From Microbacterium croceum (GTDB taxonomy: Bacteria; Actinomycetota; Actinomycetes; Actinomycetales; Microbacteriaceae): 64,000 nucleotides of DNA. The notes under the pieces are model-generated. The model was not told the origin of the DNA, did no database searches, and was given only the letters and a program-made list of their open reading frames with translations. The DNA lies in NCBI RefSeq assembly GCF_023091245.1, contig NZ_JAHWXN010000001.1, positions 558,001 through 622,000 on the forward strand. Reading direction: 5' to 3'. Made by a program: the position numbers and the translations under genes. Below are positions 37,801 through 46,054 of this stretch, piece after piece. Position 1 is the stretch's first letter; every line of letters begins with the position of its first letter.

Positions 37801-40800
37801 ACGAGGCTCGGGAGGCGCGCGACGTGCGCCTGGGCATGCTCGGTATGTCGAACCAGATCGCGCACCACATCCCCTACGTGCTCGCCGAGGCGGGCGACCC
37901 CTCCGGAGCGCAGGAGCTGATCCGCGACATCCAGGACCGTCTCTTCGTGGGTTCCGACATCGGCCAGGGCTACCCGGGCGATGAGGACAACGGCGAGTTC
38001 TCGGCCTGGTACGTGTTCTCGGCCCTCGGCTTCTACCCGCTCGAGGTGGGATCGGGGAATTACACCATCGGCACGCCGCTGTTCGACAGCGCGACGCTCT
38101 CGATCGGTGACACGGACCTGGTCATCAACGCTCCAGGAGCGTCGACGGGCAAGGACTACGTCGCCGGGGTCAGCGTCAACGGCACGGCCATCGACTCCAC
38201 CACGTTCGACGGAGACCTGGTGCGCGAGGGAGGAACTCTCGACTTCACGATGAGCGCTGAGCCGTCCGCGTGGGGTGCCAAGGACCTCGGCGAGAAGCTG
38301 GAGGTTCCCACCACGCTGGTCGACGCCACGAAGGTCGGCCGCGGCACGCTCACGGCCACCGACGGAACGCCCGTCGGCTCGCTGGCCGACGACAACATGA
38401 ACTCCAAGGTCACGTTCGCGGGCGACTCGACCGAGCTGGTGTGGACCTCGCAGTCCGGACCGGTCTCGATCGGGCAGTACACGCTGACCAGTGCCGCGAA
38501 GGCGGATGCCCCGTCGAGCTGGACGCTGGAGGGATCGGTCGACGGCACGACGTGGACCGAGATCGACAGCCGCGAGGGCGAGACGTTCACCTGGGACACC
38601 CAGACCCGGCCGTTCACGGCTCAGAACGCGGATGGCTTCACGAGCGTGAAGCTCACGCTGACGTCGAAGAGCGAGGCGCTGTCGCTGTCGGAGGTCGAGC
38701 TGTTCGCCTCGGCGTCGGATGCCGACGGACTCCAGATCTCTGCCGGCGCCCCGCAGCGGGTGAAGGTCGACACCGAGTTCACCGGTTCGCTCGCGACGAT
38801 CGTCGGCACCGAGACGGAGGCCTCCGGCTACACCGTCACGGTCGACTACGGCGACGACACCGAGGTGACCGACGTGAAGCTGGTGCGCGACGACCTGGGC
38901 GGCTGGAAGGTGAGCGCACCGCACACCTTCACGGCTCCCGGCACCTACTCGGCCGGCATCACGGTGCGCGACTCGAGCGGCGCGGTGGCCCAGACCACCG
39001 CGACCGTCACGGTCTACCGTGATGAGACGCTGGTCGGTGCCTTCAACAACGTCTGCATCGGCGACCTGGGCGTCACCGCGGCCAACTGCGATTCGCAGGG
39101 TCACGGCTACTACCGCGACAAGCTCGCCGCGGACGGGTTCGTGCAGGGCGAGACCCTGACGATCCCGGGCACCGAGCTGACGTACGACCTCCCGGCGGTG
39201 GCTGCGGGTGCGCCCGACAACATCACCGGCGAGGGTCAGACCGTGCGTCTGTCGCTCGGCGTCGGTGCCACGCAGCTCTCCTTCGTCGGAACGGCGACCG
39301 AGAGCAACCGCGATTCGCAGGCCGTGCTGCACTTCACCGACGGCAGCACGCAGACGGTGACGATCAGCCTGGGCGACTGGGTCGGAGCGTCCGGCAACCC
39401 GTACAAGCAGAACACCGTGCTGACGATCTCGGAGGGCCGTCTCTCCGGAACGGGGGCGGAATCGGGAGGAGCCAAGAACACGGCGATCTTCGCGACCGCG
39501 CCGATCACGCTCGATGTCGATGACAAGGGCGCGCCCAAGATCGTCGAGTCGCTGACGATGCCGAAGGAGCCGGGTTCGTTGAACGACGGACGCGTGCACA
39601 TCTTCGCCATCGGCTCCGACGGCGACCGCTCGGCCGCCGCACCGCTGAACGTCGAGGCCGGCACCGTATCGGGTCAGATCGCCGGCGAGGCGTTCGACGC
39701 GACGCTCGCCACGGTCACCGGCGGTGCCGGAGACAGCACCGCGATCGTCAACTGGGGTGACGGTTCTCCCGTCACCGCGGTCGAGGTCGAAGACGGCGCC
39801 GTCGCCGCAGACCACACCTACGCCACGGCGGGTACCTTCACGGTGACCGTCACGGCGGACGACGGTGTGCAGTCGGCGGAGGCGACGCTCGAGATCGCGG
39901 TCGAGGAGCCGGAACCCGAGTACGCCCCGGAGATCGCGGCACCCGACGAGGCGCACCCTGGCGACGCGGTCGAGATCACCGGCACCGGCTTCGCCCCCGG
40001 CGAGAACGTGTCGATCCGCATCGACGACGAGGAGCCGGTGGTCGTGAAGGCCGATGACGACGGCGCGATCCGCGGCGACATCGTGGTGCCCGCGTATGCG
40101 GTGGACGGCGATCACCCCGTGGTGGCGCTGGGCGACGTCTCGAACGTCGAAGCCCGGACGTCACTCCGGGTCACCGCCGAGACCTCGGCCCCGGAGAGCA
40201 CCTCGGTGGCCCTGGCCGCGGGCTCGGACGATCCCGTCGCCGGAGAATCGGTCGCACTCACCGCGACGGTCACCCCGGCCGACGCGGCGGGCAAGGTCGA
40301 CTTCTTCGAGGGTGACACCGTGGTCGGTTCGGCCACCGTCACTGCGGGTACCGCGACCGCCGACGTGCTGATCGCGACCTCGGGTACGCACACCTTCGTG
40401 GCACGGTTCGTGCCGTCCGACCCGGAGGCCTACCGCGGCTCCGAGTCGGCACCGCTCACGCTCGAGGTCCGCGGCACTCCGGTGCTGGAGGCCGAGATCG
40501 TGATCGGGGCGAAGAGCGTGGTGCAGGGCGGTAGCGTCGAGGTCATCGGTCGTGGCTTCGCCTCGGGCGAGAGCGTCTCCTTGACGCTGCACTCCGACCC
40601 GATCAGCCTCGGAGAGGTCACGGCGGACGGCACCGGAGCGTTCCGGGTGCAGGTGACCGTGCCGGCATCCGCTCCGGTGGGCGATCACACGCTCATCGCG
40701 CAAGGCGCTGACTCCGGTCTGAGCGCCGAGGGTGCGCTGCGCGTGACCGCGGCGGCATCCGGTGGCGGCGACGGACTGGCCGGGACGGGCGGAGCGATCC

Positions 40801-40883
40801 CCCTGACGCTCATCAGCCTGCTGCTGGTCCTGCTGGCCGCCGGTGGCGTGCTCGTCCTCCGACGGCGCCGCGTGGAGTCCTGA
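34857..40883 (+). CDS. Cell-wall-anchored GH92 alpha-mannosidase with accessory domains
   Basis: 2008 residues. An N-terminal signal peptide (RRSWAAAGIAVTVSLAML, cut near ASA) is followed by an F5/8C-like carbohydrate-binding domain (about 50-215), a beta-rich module (220-395), the GH92 core (about 400-1140) with FWDTYRTAWPLYSLLYPD and GDEDNGEFSAWYVFSALGFYP, another F5/8C-like domain (1145-1285), a PKD-type domain (1290-1385), an NPCBM-like region, and PKD and Ig-like repeats. The C-terminus reads LAGTG, a hydrophobic helix and RRRRVES, a sortase signal of the class E type. It should act outside the cell on mannose-containing glycans. Linkage specificity cannot be read. Start supported by gaggag. 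Confidence 0.93.
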   Translation: MRVPSPRNARPARRSWAAAGIAVTVSLAMLTPVQASAAAGSTFASSFESADAAPALTGTGNAINVTGSQFAPGSVLGGVTAVTASAQNTPNEGAAFVADGNASSKWLAFTNKAWVQYQLAQPQPMVRYTLTSGNDEPDRDPKDFRVQGSNNGTDWVTVDERSGELFSGRGETRTFTLATPSEAYTYYRLDVLATKTPSKNIVQLAGWEPIAVDGATPEPADLKLQIGNGPTSSDTAKTGVGFTGTKALQYTGRHLAAGPASSTSVLYDDVDLAVADDSELSYLVFPVLDGEQTYAATFVAVDLTFDDGTSLSTSGAVDSYGYGANARQQGQANVLWPNQWNKVTVDLGQFAGRTVDDILFTYDHPGTDVTGVEVPTGDTAFSGWLDDVAIGAAEELDTTDGLVSYVDTRRGTNSTGGFSRGNNLPATAWPNGFNFITPMTNADNVGTIYQYQRANNAQNLPALNGIGFSHQPSIWMGDRNQIAVLPAANANPTSSLNDRKLTFHHENETARPDIYGVEFDNGINTEVTATDHGAIYRFEFTGDASSVLIDQLVNSSKLTISGDTVSGWVDGGSGYPGRTRMFVYGTFDREPTASGATTRGDRNGTARYAAFDTTTDRTVELRLSSSFISQDQAKANHGFELEGVSFDRAHKAVRDAWNERLGVVHDVKGASDTQLVTLYSSLYRLNLYPNSQFENTGTATKPVYKYASPVSATSGSATDTQTNAKIVDGKIYVNNGFWDTYRTAWPLYSLLYPDVTEELVDGFVQQYRDGGWVARWSSPGYADLMTGTSSDVAFADAYLAGALSTDTALEAYDAAVKNATVLPESNAVGRKGLGQSIFLGYTEASTHESASWGLEGYINDFGIAEMAKALSEDPKTPSDRVAQLKEEATYFEARAEHYVEMYNPEAGTFTSRNADGSWTSGADFDKKAWGGAFTEASAWTFGFHAPHDVDGLAALYGGRQGLLDVMHDFLTTREKADYSGIHEAREARDVRLGMLGMSNQIAHHIPYVLAEAGDPSGAQELIRDIQDRLFVGSDIGQGYPGDEDNGEFSAWYVFSALGFYPLEVGSGNYTIGTPLFDSATLSIGDTDLVINAPGASTGKDYVAGVSVNGTAIDSTTFDGDLVREGGTLDFTMSAEPSAWGAKDLGEKLEVPTTLVDATKVGRGTLTATDGTPVGSLADDNMNSKVTFAGDSTELVWTSQSGPVSIGQYTLTSAAKADAPSSWTLEGSVDGTTWTEIDSREGETFTWDTQTRPFTAQNADGFTSVKLTLTSKSEALSLSEVELFASASDADGLQISAGAPQRVKVDTEFTGSLATIVGTETEASGYTVTVDYGDDTEVTDVKLVRDDLGGWKVSAPHTFTAPGTYSAGITVRDSSGAVAQTTATVTVYRDETLVGAFNNVCIGDLGVTAANCDSQGHGYYRDKLAADGFVQGETLTIPGTELTYDLPAVAAGAPDNITGEGQTVRLSLGVGATQLSFVGTATESNRDSQAVLHFTDGSTQTVTISLGDWVGASGNPYKQNTVLTISEGRLSGTGAESGGAKNTAIFATAPITLDVDDKGAPKIVESLTMPKEPGSLNDGRVHIFAIGSDGDRSAAAPLNVEAGTVSGQIAGEAFDATLATVTGGAGDSTAIVNWGDGSPVTAVEVEDGAVAADHTYATAGTFTVTVTADDGVQSAEATLEIAVEEPEPEYAPEIAAPDEAHPGDAVEITGTGFAPGENVSIRIDDEEPVVVKADDDGAIRGDIVVPAYAVDGDHPVVALGDVSNVEARTSLRVTAETSAPESTSVALAAGSDDPVAGESVALTATVTPADAAGKVDFFEGDTVVGSATVTAGTATADVLIATSGTHTFVARFVPSDPEAYRGSESAPLTLEVRGTPVLEAEIVIGAKSVVQGGSVEVIGRGFASGESVSLTLHSDPISLGEVTADGTGAFRVQVTVPASAPVGDHTLIAQGADSGLSAEGALRVTAAASGGGDGLAGTGGAIPLTLISLLLVLLAAGGVLVLRRRRVES

Positions 40884-40902
40884 CCCCCAGGGACTCCGAC
40901 CC

Positions 40903-40938
40903 GAGACCGCCCTCCCCATCCCCGGGGAGGGCGGTCTC
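40903..40938 (+). terminator. Terminator of the GH92 gene
   Basis: Perfect 15-base stem gagaccgccctcccc / ggggagggcggtctc around a six-base loop. No T-run, so the strength is uncertain. Confidence 0.75.
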
Positions 40939-40953
40939 GTGTCTCCTCCCTCG

Positions 40954-41011
40954 TGAGGGGTCAAGACACGCCGCGCCCTGGCGTCCGCCTAGGGCGCGTC
41001 GTGACCCCTCA
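40954..41011. repeat. Convergent-junction inverted repeat, copy 3
   Basis: Left arm 40954-40973 is identical to that of copy 2; right arm 40992-41011 is close to its complement. An inner stem (cgcgccct / agggcgcg) extends the dyad. It sits between the GH92 gene and the convergent peptidase gene. Confidence 0.85.
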
Positions 41012-41022
41012 CGCGAGTGAGA

Positions 41023-42138
41023 TCAGACGACGGTGAGCCTGTGCGGCGCGACGTTCAGGCGCTCGCACCCGTCGGCGGTCACGACGACGATGTCCTCGAT
41101 GCGTGCACCCCAGTCGCCGGCGAAATAGATGCCGGGCTCGATGCTGAACGCCATGCCCTCGCGCAGCACCAGATCGTTGCCGGGGGCGATGTACGGCTCC
41201 TCGTGCACCGAGACACCGATGCCGTGACCGGTGCGGTGCAGGAACGCCTCCCCCAGTCCCGCGGCGGAGAGCACGTCACGGGCGGCGGCATCGACCTGTG
41301 CGGCTGTGGCTCCTGGGCGCGCGGCATCGACCGCGGCCTGCTGTGCGCGCACGAGCACCGCGATGCGTTCGGCGGCCTCCGTCGAGGGCTCCCCCACGGC
41401 GTACGTGCGCGTGCTGTCGGAGTTGTAGCCGCTGGGCACCGCGCCCCCGATGTCCACCACGACGACGTCGCCGTCCTGGATCACCCGGTCCGAGACCTCG
41501 TGATGCGGATCCGCGCCGTTCGGACCCGAGCCCACGATCACGAACTCGACCGTGCGGTGTCCTTCGGCCACGATCGCCTCGGCGATGTCCGCGGCCACCT
41601 CGCGCTCGGTCCTGCCCGCCCGCAACAACTCCGGAACGCGCCGGTGCACGGCGTCGATGGCGTCACCGGCACGGCGCAGCTCCGCGATCTCGGCGGCATC
41701 CTTAATCATGCGGCTCTCGCGCAGCACGGGGGTCGCGAGTTCGAGCGTGACGCCCAGCCGCTGCCCGATCGGGATCACATGCAGCGCCGGAAGCGCATCC
41801 GAGACCCCGACGCGCGTCACGGCGCCCAGTGCCTCGGCGACCAGGTCGTAGGCGTTCTCGCCGTCGACCCAGTCCGCGAGGCGCAGGCCGAGTTCGCCGA
41901 CCGCGGTCGAGCGCACCTTCGCCAGCTCCATGCGCGGCACCACGACAGTCGGAGCGAGGCCTGGTCCGAGCACGAGCGCGGTCAGTCGCTCGATCGTGTC
42001 GCCTTCGACGCCCACCAGGTACTGCAGGTCCGGGCCGGGACCGACGATGATCGCGTCGAGTCCGGCATCGGCGGCGAGGGCGGAGGCGCGGTCGAGGCGG
42101 GCGGCGTACACGGCTGAGGAGAAGGGCAGAGTGCTCAC
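41023..42138 (-). CDS. Xaa-Pro peptidase family protein (M24)
   Basis: 371 residues from a GTG at 42138. N-terminal creatinase-like domain (residues 1-130), then a pita-bread catalytic domain. All five metal ligands of M24 peptidases are visible: two Asp in VDIGGAVPSGYNSDSTRTY, His in RTGHGIG, Glu in FSIEPGIY and Glu in ARIEDIVVV. It likely trims proline-containing peptides in the cytoplasm. Frame is open upstream but the homologous part starts about here (STLPFSSAVYAARLDR). The start is not well supported by a Shine-Dalgarno. Confidence 0.88.
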   Translation of the reverse strand: MSTLPFSSAVYAARLDRASALAADAGLDAIIVGPGPDLQYLVGVEGDTIERLTALVLGPGLAPTVVVPRMELAKVRSTAVGELGLRLADWVDGENAYDLVAEALGAVTRVGVSDALPALHVIPIGQRLGVTLELATPVLRESRMIKDAAEIAELRRAGDAIDAVHRRVPELLRAGRTEREVAADIAEAIVAEGHRTVEFVIVGSGPNGADPHHEVSDRVIQDGDVVVVDIGGAVPSGYNSDSTRTYAVGEPSTEAAERIAVLVRAQQAAVDAARPGATAAQVDAAARDVLSAAGLGEAFLHRTGHGIGVSVHEEPYIAPGNDLVLREGMAFSIEPGIYFAGDWGARIEDIVVVTADGCERLNVAPHRLTVV

Positions 42139-42200
42139 GGCGTCCACGCTACTGCGCGCTCTCGCCGGTGTCTCCGCCCTTCTCGTGCCGACCGGTATCG

Positions 42201-42650
42201 TCAGCTGATCGCGAGACGAATGCGCTCTGCGAGCAGCTTTCGGTTCGCAGATGTCAACTCGAGCAGGGCGTACGCCGTCGGCCACATCGTGCCGTCGTCG
42301 AGGTTCGAGATGGGCTCGAAGCCGAAGGTTCCGTAGCGCACTTTGAACTTGCTGGCCGGCTGGAAGAAGCAGAGCACCTTGCCGTCCTTGCCCCAGGCAG
42401 GCATCCCGTAATAGGTGCGCGGCACGAGGTCGGGGGCGACCTCTGTCACCAGCTCGTGCAGCGCGGTGGCGAGCTTCTTGTCGTTGTCGTCGGAGAGCTT
42501 GTCGACGGCGGCCTTGAGGTCGGCTTCACCCTCGGCACGCTGCTCCTCGGGAGTCTTCTTCGCGCGGGACCGCCGGGCCTTGGCCTCCTTGGCCGCTGCC
42601 TGCATGGCCTCGCGCTCTTCGGCACTGAAGTTCTTCTCGTTGTCGGCCAC
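42201..42650 (-). CDS. DUF1801 domain protein (YdhG-like)
   Basis: 149 residues from a GTG with aaaggaac upstream. The N-terminal third is a charged, Lys/Glu/Ala-rich helix; the C-terminal part carries the DUF1801 fold (YYGMPAWGKDGKVLCFFQPASKFKVRYGTFGF). Members related to YdhG/FraA-type iron chaperones share this fold, but function in actinobacteria is not established. Confidence 0.82.
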   Translation of the reverse strand: MADNEKNFSAEEREAMQAAAKEAKARRSRAKKTPEEQRAEGEADLKAAVDKLSDDNDKKLATALHELVTEVAPDLVPRTYYGMPAWGKDGKVLCFFQPASKFKVRYGTFGFEPISNLDDGTMWPTAYALLELTSANRKLLAERIRLAIS

Positions 42651-42797
42651 GGCCGTTCCTTTCGCGATGCGATCTGTGATGCCTTCAGAGTACGGATGCC
42701 GCCGCGCGCCGTGCTTCTCGATTCGTGATCGATCGGAACGGGCTGTGGTCTGACTCACAGACGTCGAGGGCCGGTATCCGGGGCTAGGGTGAAAAGC

Positions 42798-43220
42798 ATG
42801 GACCTGCGTGTCGCGGCATACGCGGTCGTCACGGACGACGACGGCCGGCTGCTGCTCGCGCGCTGGACCGAAGGACGCCGGGTGGCCTGGACGATGCCCG
42901 GTGGTGGGCTCGAACCGGGCGAGCCGCCGGAGGACGCAGTGCGTCGCGAGCTCCGCGAGGAGACGGGCTACAGCGTCAAGGTCGGAGAGCTGCTGGGCGT
43001 GCACTCCCGGGTGATCCCGGCCACACAGCGCGTGCAGAAGGCGGCGGAGCCGTTGCACACCCTGCGCATCGTCTACCGCGCACAGGTGACCGGCGGCAGA
43101 CTGCGGTTCGAGACCGACGGCTCGACCGACATGGCCGAGTGGTTCTCACGCCGGGCGGTCGCCGATCTGCAGCGGGTGAAGCTGGTCGACATCGCCATGC
43201 GGATGGCCGGGATCTACTGA
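42798..43220 (+). CDS. Nudix hydrolase
   Basis: 140 residues. The Nudix box spans about residues 36-58, with GGGLEPGEPPEDAVRRELRE followed by ETGY, keeping the catalytic REXXEE pattern. It hydrolyses nucleoside-diphosphate-linked compounds; the substrate is not evident. I prefer the ATG at 42798 (agggtg upstream) over a GTG nine bases earlier. It converges on the YbaK gene with only four bases between stops. Confidence 0.9.
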   Translation: MDLRVAAYAVVTDDDGRLLLARWTEGRRVAWTMPGGGLEPGEPPEDAVRRELREETGYSVKVGELLGVHSRVIPATQRVQKAAEPLHTLRIVYRAQVTGGRLRFETDGSTDMAEWFSRRAVADLQRVKLVDIAMRMAGIY

Positions 43221-43224
43221 TCGG

Positions 43225-43746
43225 TCAGTCCCGACGCTCCTCCGGAACGGAGATGTCGGCGACTGTGGCGCCGTAGGCGGCGATCAGATCGTCCGCGTCG
43301 ACGAACAGGCTGTAGCCGTGAGCTCCCGCGCCCATGGCGATGCGCTGTCCGACGATCGACTCGTCTGCGTAGATCGGCCAGTCCGTGGTGCTGCCGATGG
43401 GTACGATCGTGCCGCGTTCGTACCCGGTCGCGGCCAGTGCGAGCTCAGGTTCGGGCAGCCGCAGCTTGTTCACGCCGACGAGGGCGCGCAGCTTCGGCCA
43501 CGAGATCGAGCGCCCACCGGGGATGAGAGCGAACAGGTAGGTGTCATCCGCGCGCTTGACGACCAGGGTCTTCACGATGCCGGACGGGTGGATGCCGAGC
43601 AGTTCGGCGGCCTCGAACAGGCTGTTCGCCGCGGGGCGCTCCCGGATGTCGATCGTCAGGCCGCGTGCCGCCGCAGCGTCGCGAACCCGGGCGTGCTGAT
43701 CGCCCCCGTCACCCGAAGGTGCGGAGGCGGGATCAGAGGCGGTCAC
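43225..43746 (-). CDS. YbaK/EbsC-family aminoacyl-tRNA deacylase
   Basis: 173 residues. The editing-domain fold is recognised by HPSGIVKTLVVKRADDTYLFALIPGGRSI (with the catalytic Lys), LRALVGVNKLRLPEP and a conserved GYERGTIVPIG. It likely hydrolyses mischarged tRNA such as Cys- or Ala-tRNAPro. The N-terminal ~15 residues are low-complexity. The start overlaps the stop... of the following minus-strand gene arrangement: its ATG (43746) overlaps the end of the upstream gene at 43743 by four bases, so the two are coupled. Confidence 0.88.
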   Translation of the reverse strand: MTASDPASAPSGDGGDQHARVRDAAAARGLTIDIRERPAANSLFEAAELLGIHPSGIVKTLVVKRADDTYLFALIPGGRSISWPKLRALVGVNKLRLPEPELALAATGYERGTIVPIGSTTDWPIYADESIVGQRIAMGAGAHGYSLFVDADDLIAAYGATVADISVPEERRD

Positions 43747-44243
43747 GCGTCGGGAGCGGACAGCGGGTCATCGGCGACCCAGAGCTCGTCGTCGGCACGA
43801 AGTGCCTGCCATGCCGCGTACAGCACGCCGGCGGCGGCTGCGACACCCAGGATGATCGCGACGACCGAGCCGAGGCCGGGTCCGCTCTTCTGGGGCTTGG
43901 CGGCCTTGCGCACCTGCTTCTCGATGCCGAGGCGCTTGGCGTTCGCGACGTCCCACGCGGTCAGTGCGCTGCCGACGACACCGCCGACGATCGGGACGAC
44001 CTTGTCGTCGACGACGTGCTTGCCGATCTTCACACCACGGTCCACCACCGGGGCGACCCGGCGGTTGTAGGTGTCCTGGACCACGGGCAGCACCTGCTCG
44101 CGACCGAGGCTGCCGAGCTGGCGGCTCGCCTCGCGGGCAACATCGGCGGCGTGTCCGACCAGAACCTGCTGCGACTCCCAGAGCTGGGTCGCGTCGTTCT
44201 GCAGTCGGCGCAGTTCCTTCTTCCGCTTGCGGCTGAGGCTCAC
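43743..44243 (-). CDS. Conserved protein with one C-terminal membrane helix
   Basis: 166 residues from a GTG at 44243 with a strong aggaga Shine-Dalgarno. A basic, coiled N-terminal part (SRKRKKELRRLQNDATQLWESQQ) is followed by amphipathic Val-rich helices (VVDDKVVPIVGGVVG) and a single hydrophobic helix (SVVAIILGVAAAAGVLYAAWQAL) with an acidic tail. I recognise the general type from Microbacteriaceae but no domain. Function unknown. Confidence 0.7.
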   Translation of the reverse strand: MSLSRKRKKELRRLQNDATQLWESQQVLVGHAADVAREASRQLGSLGREQVLPVVQDTYNRRVAPVVDRGVKIGKHVVDDKVVPIVGGVVGSALTAWDVANAKRLGIEKQVRKAAKPQKSGPGLGSVVAIILGVAAAAGVLYAAWQALRADDELWVADDPLSAPDA

Positions 44244-44414
44244 GATGTTCTCCTGTCGATTGGAGGTGCGGGTTCCCCATCTTGCCAGAAGAGGCTGGAT
44301 GCGAGGCGGGAAAACACCTCCCCTTGCCAAGTCGCAGGGTACGCGGTACCTTCTCGTCCCCGTTCGGGAGCGGCAACAAAGCCAACACATGGGAAGCTCT
44401 GCGAGAATGAGGGC

Positions 44415-44972
44415 ATGCCTCACGCCTCTCATGTCGCAACCCTGCACACCAACCACGGTGACATCGTCATCAACCTCTTCGGTGACCACGCCCCGAAGAC
44501 GGTCAAGAACTTCGTCGGCCTCGCCGACGGCACCCAGGAGTGGACGCACCCCGCCACCGGCAAGCCCGGCGAGGGTCCCCTCTACAAGGACGTGGTCTTC
44601 CACCGCATCATCCCGAACTTCATGATCCAGGGCGGCGACCCGCTTGGACAGGGCGTCGGCGGTCCCGGCTACAACTTCGACGACGAGATCAACAACGAGC
44701 TGAACTTCAACGCTCCCTACATCCTCGCGATGGCCAACGCCGGCCTCCGCCGCAACGCCATCACGGGCAAGCCCGAGGGCACCAACGGGTCGCAGTTCTT
44801 CATCACCACCGACCCGACCCCGTGGCTCCAGGGCAAGCACACGATCTTCGGCGAGGTCGCCGATGACGCCTCCAAGGCCGTCGTCGACGCGATCGGTGCC
44901 GTCGCCACCGGCCCGGGTGACCGCCCCATCAAGCCGGTCGTGCTGCACTCGATCGACATCGTCGCGGCCTGA
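44415..44972 (+). CDS. ppiA: Cyclophilin-type peptidyl-prolyl cis-trans isomerase
   Basis: 185 residues, no signal peptide, so cytoplasmic. Key motifs: VVFHRIIPNFMIQGGDPLGQG (catalytic Arg-Phe), NGSQFFITT and the Trp-containing PWLQGKHTIFGEV. Position before crgA matches the gene called ppiA in M. tuberculosis (Rv0009). It speeds proline isomerisation in protein folding. It is followed 21 bases later by the rhomboid gene. Confidence 0.95.
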   Translation: MPHASHVATLHTNHGDIVINLFGDHAPKTVKNFVGLADGTQEWTHPATGKPGEGPLYKDVVFHRIIPNFMIQGGDPLGQGVGGPGYNFDDEINNELNFNAPYILAMANAGLRRNAITGKPEGTNGSQFFITTDPTPWLQGKHTIFGEVADDASKAVVDAIGAVATGPGDRPIKPVVLHSIDIVAA

Positions 44973-44993
44973 CGACAGCTTCGGCCGATCCGG

Positions 44994-45881
44994 ATGTCGA
45001 CGCCTGAGTTCACGAGCAATCGCGACAACTTCTGCTACCGGCATCCGGATCGGCAGAGCTTCGTGCTCTGCCAGCGCTGCCTGCGCACCATCTGCCCGGA
45101 GTGCCAGACGCCGGCACCGGTCGGGGTCATCTGCCCCGAGTGCATGAAGGAGCAGCGCAAGAACCGCACCCCCGCGCAGAAGCGCGCCGAGCGTCGCTGG
45201 GGCGGCGGTGGATCCGTCACCGCGGTGCGCAGTGGCGCGCCGGTCGTCACGTACGCACTGCTCGCGATCACCTCGTTCATCGGGCTGGTGCAGTTGATCC
45301 CGGGCATGGATGGCCCGATCAAAGAGGCGCTCTGGTTCTACGCGCCATACCTCTATCCGAACCTCTTCGCGGTTCCCTTCGAGCCCTGGCGGCTGCTCAC
45401 TGCTCTGTTCGTGCACGGAAGTTTCGTGCACCTGGCGCTGAACATGCTGGCGCTGTGGATGCTGGGTCAGAGCCTCGAGCCGATGCTCGGCCGTGCCCGC
45501 TACCTCGCGCTGTATCTGATCAGCGGCCTGGGCGGCTCCGTCATGGTTGCGCTCATCGCTCCCGGCTCTCCCACGGTGGGAGCATCCGGAGCCATCTTCG
45601 GTCTGATGGCAGCGCTGCTGATCATCGGCCGCCATATCGGTGCGAACGTCACCGGGATCCTCGTGATCCTCGGCATCAACTTCGCCTTCGGTTTCTTCGC
45701 CGGCGGCATCTCCTGGCAGGCGCACCTCGGCGGAGCGATCGTCGGCGCCCTGGTGGCCTTCATCTTCACCAGGACCAAGCGCCGCGAACAGCGGATCTGG
45801 CAGATCGTGCTGCTTGCCGCCACCGCCGTCGCGCTGCTCGTGGTCGTGTTCCTCGTTCCCCCACTGCTTCTTCTGTCCTGA
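44994..45881 (+). CDS. Rhomboid family intramembrane serine protease
   Basis: 295 residues. The N-terminal ~55 contain a Cys/His zinc-finger-like motif (FCYRHPDRQSFVLCQRC and ICPEC repeated). The rhomboid domain follows with about six to seven helices; the catalytic Ser is in GASGAIFG and the His in ISWQAHLGG; HGSFVHLALNMLALW is the conserved first region. It cleaves single-pass membrane proteins; the substrate is unknown. Confidence 0.92.
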   Translation: MSTPEFTSNRDNFCYRHPDRQSFVLCQRCLRTICPECQTPAPVGVICPECMKEQRKNRTPAQKRAERRWGGGGSVTAVRSGAPVVTYALLAITSFIGLVQLIPGMDGPIKEALWFYAPYLYPNLFAVPFEPWRLLTALFVHGSFVHLALNMLALWMLGQSLEPMLGRARYLALYLISGLGGSVMVALIAPGSPTVGASGAIFGLMAALLIIGRHIGANVTGILVILGINFAFGFFAGGISWQAHLGGAIVGALVAFIFTRTKRREQRIWQIVLLAATAVALLVVVFLVPPLLLLS

Positions 45882-45885
45882 TCCC

Positions 45886-45964
45886 GAGTTGTTAACAGGG
45901 TTGTTAACCCCTGTGAATAACACCGGTGTAATTCTCCCCAGGCTGTGGAGAGAACTGTGGATAA
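45886..45964. repeat. oriC-like GTTAAC element B with a DnaA box
   Basis: Two GTTAAC units 12 bases apart (45891 and 45903), then three bases and TGTGAATAA (one mismatch to a DnaA box on the minus strand, 45912-45920). 35 bases further is a perfect DnaA box, TGTGGATAA (45956-45964), in the context TGTGGATAACTTGT shared with oriC at 13699. It lies between convergent genes (rhomboid and crgA). Confidence 0.65.
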
Positions 45965-46003
45965 CTTGTTGAGGGCCTGTGGGGTCCTGGGGAGGGGCAA
46001 AAA

Positions 46004-46036
46004 CGAAGGGCCCCTCGCTGTGCGAGGGGCCCTTCG
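46004..46036 (-). terminator. Terminator of crgA (also faces the rhomboid gene)
   Basis: Perfect 15-base stem with a three-base loop. On the minus strand it is followed by TTTTTG, the classic U-run, so it ends crgA. Confidence 0.92.
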
Positions 46037-46054
46037 GGAGGTGCGGGTGGCGGA

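Noticed and set aside
34989-40115. Very long minus-strand open frame opposite the GH92 gene
   Set aside because: Arg/Val/Asp/Gly-rich shadow produced by high third-position GC; no domain, while the plus strand has clear GH92 motifs.
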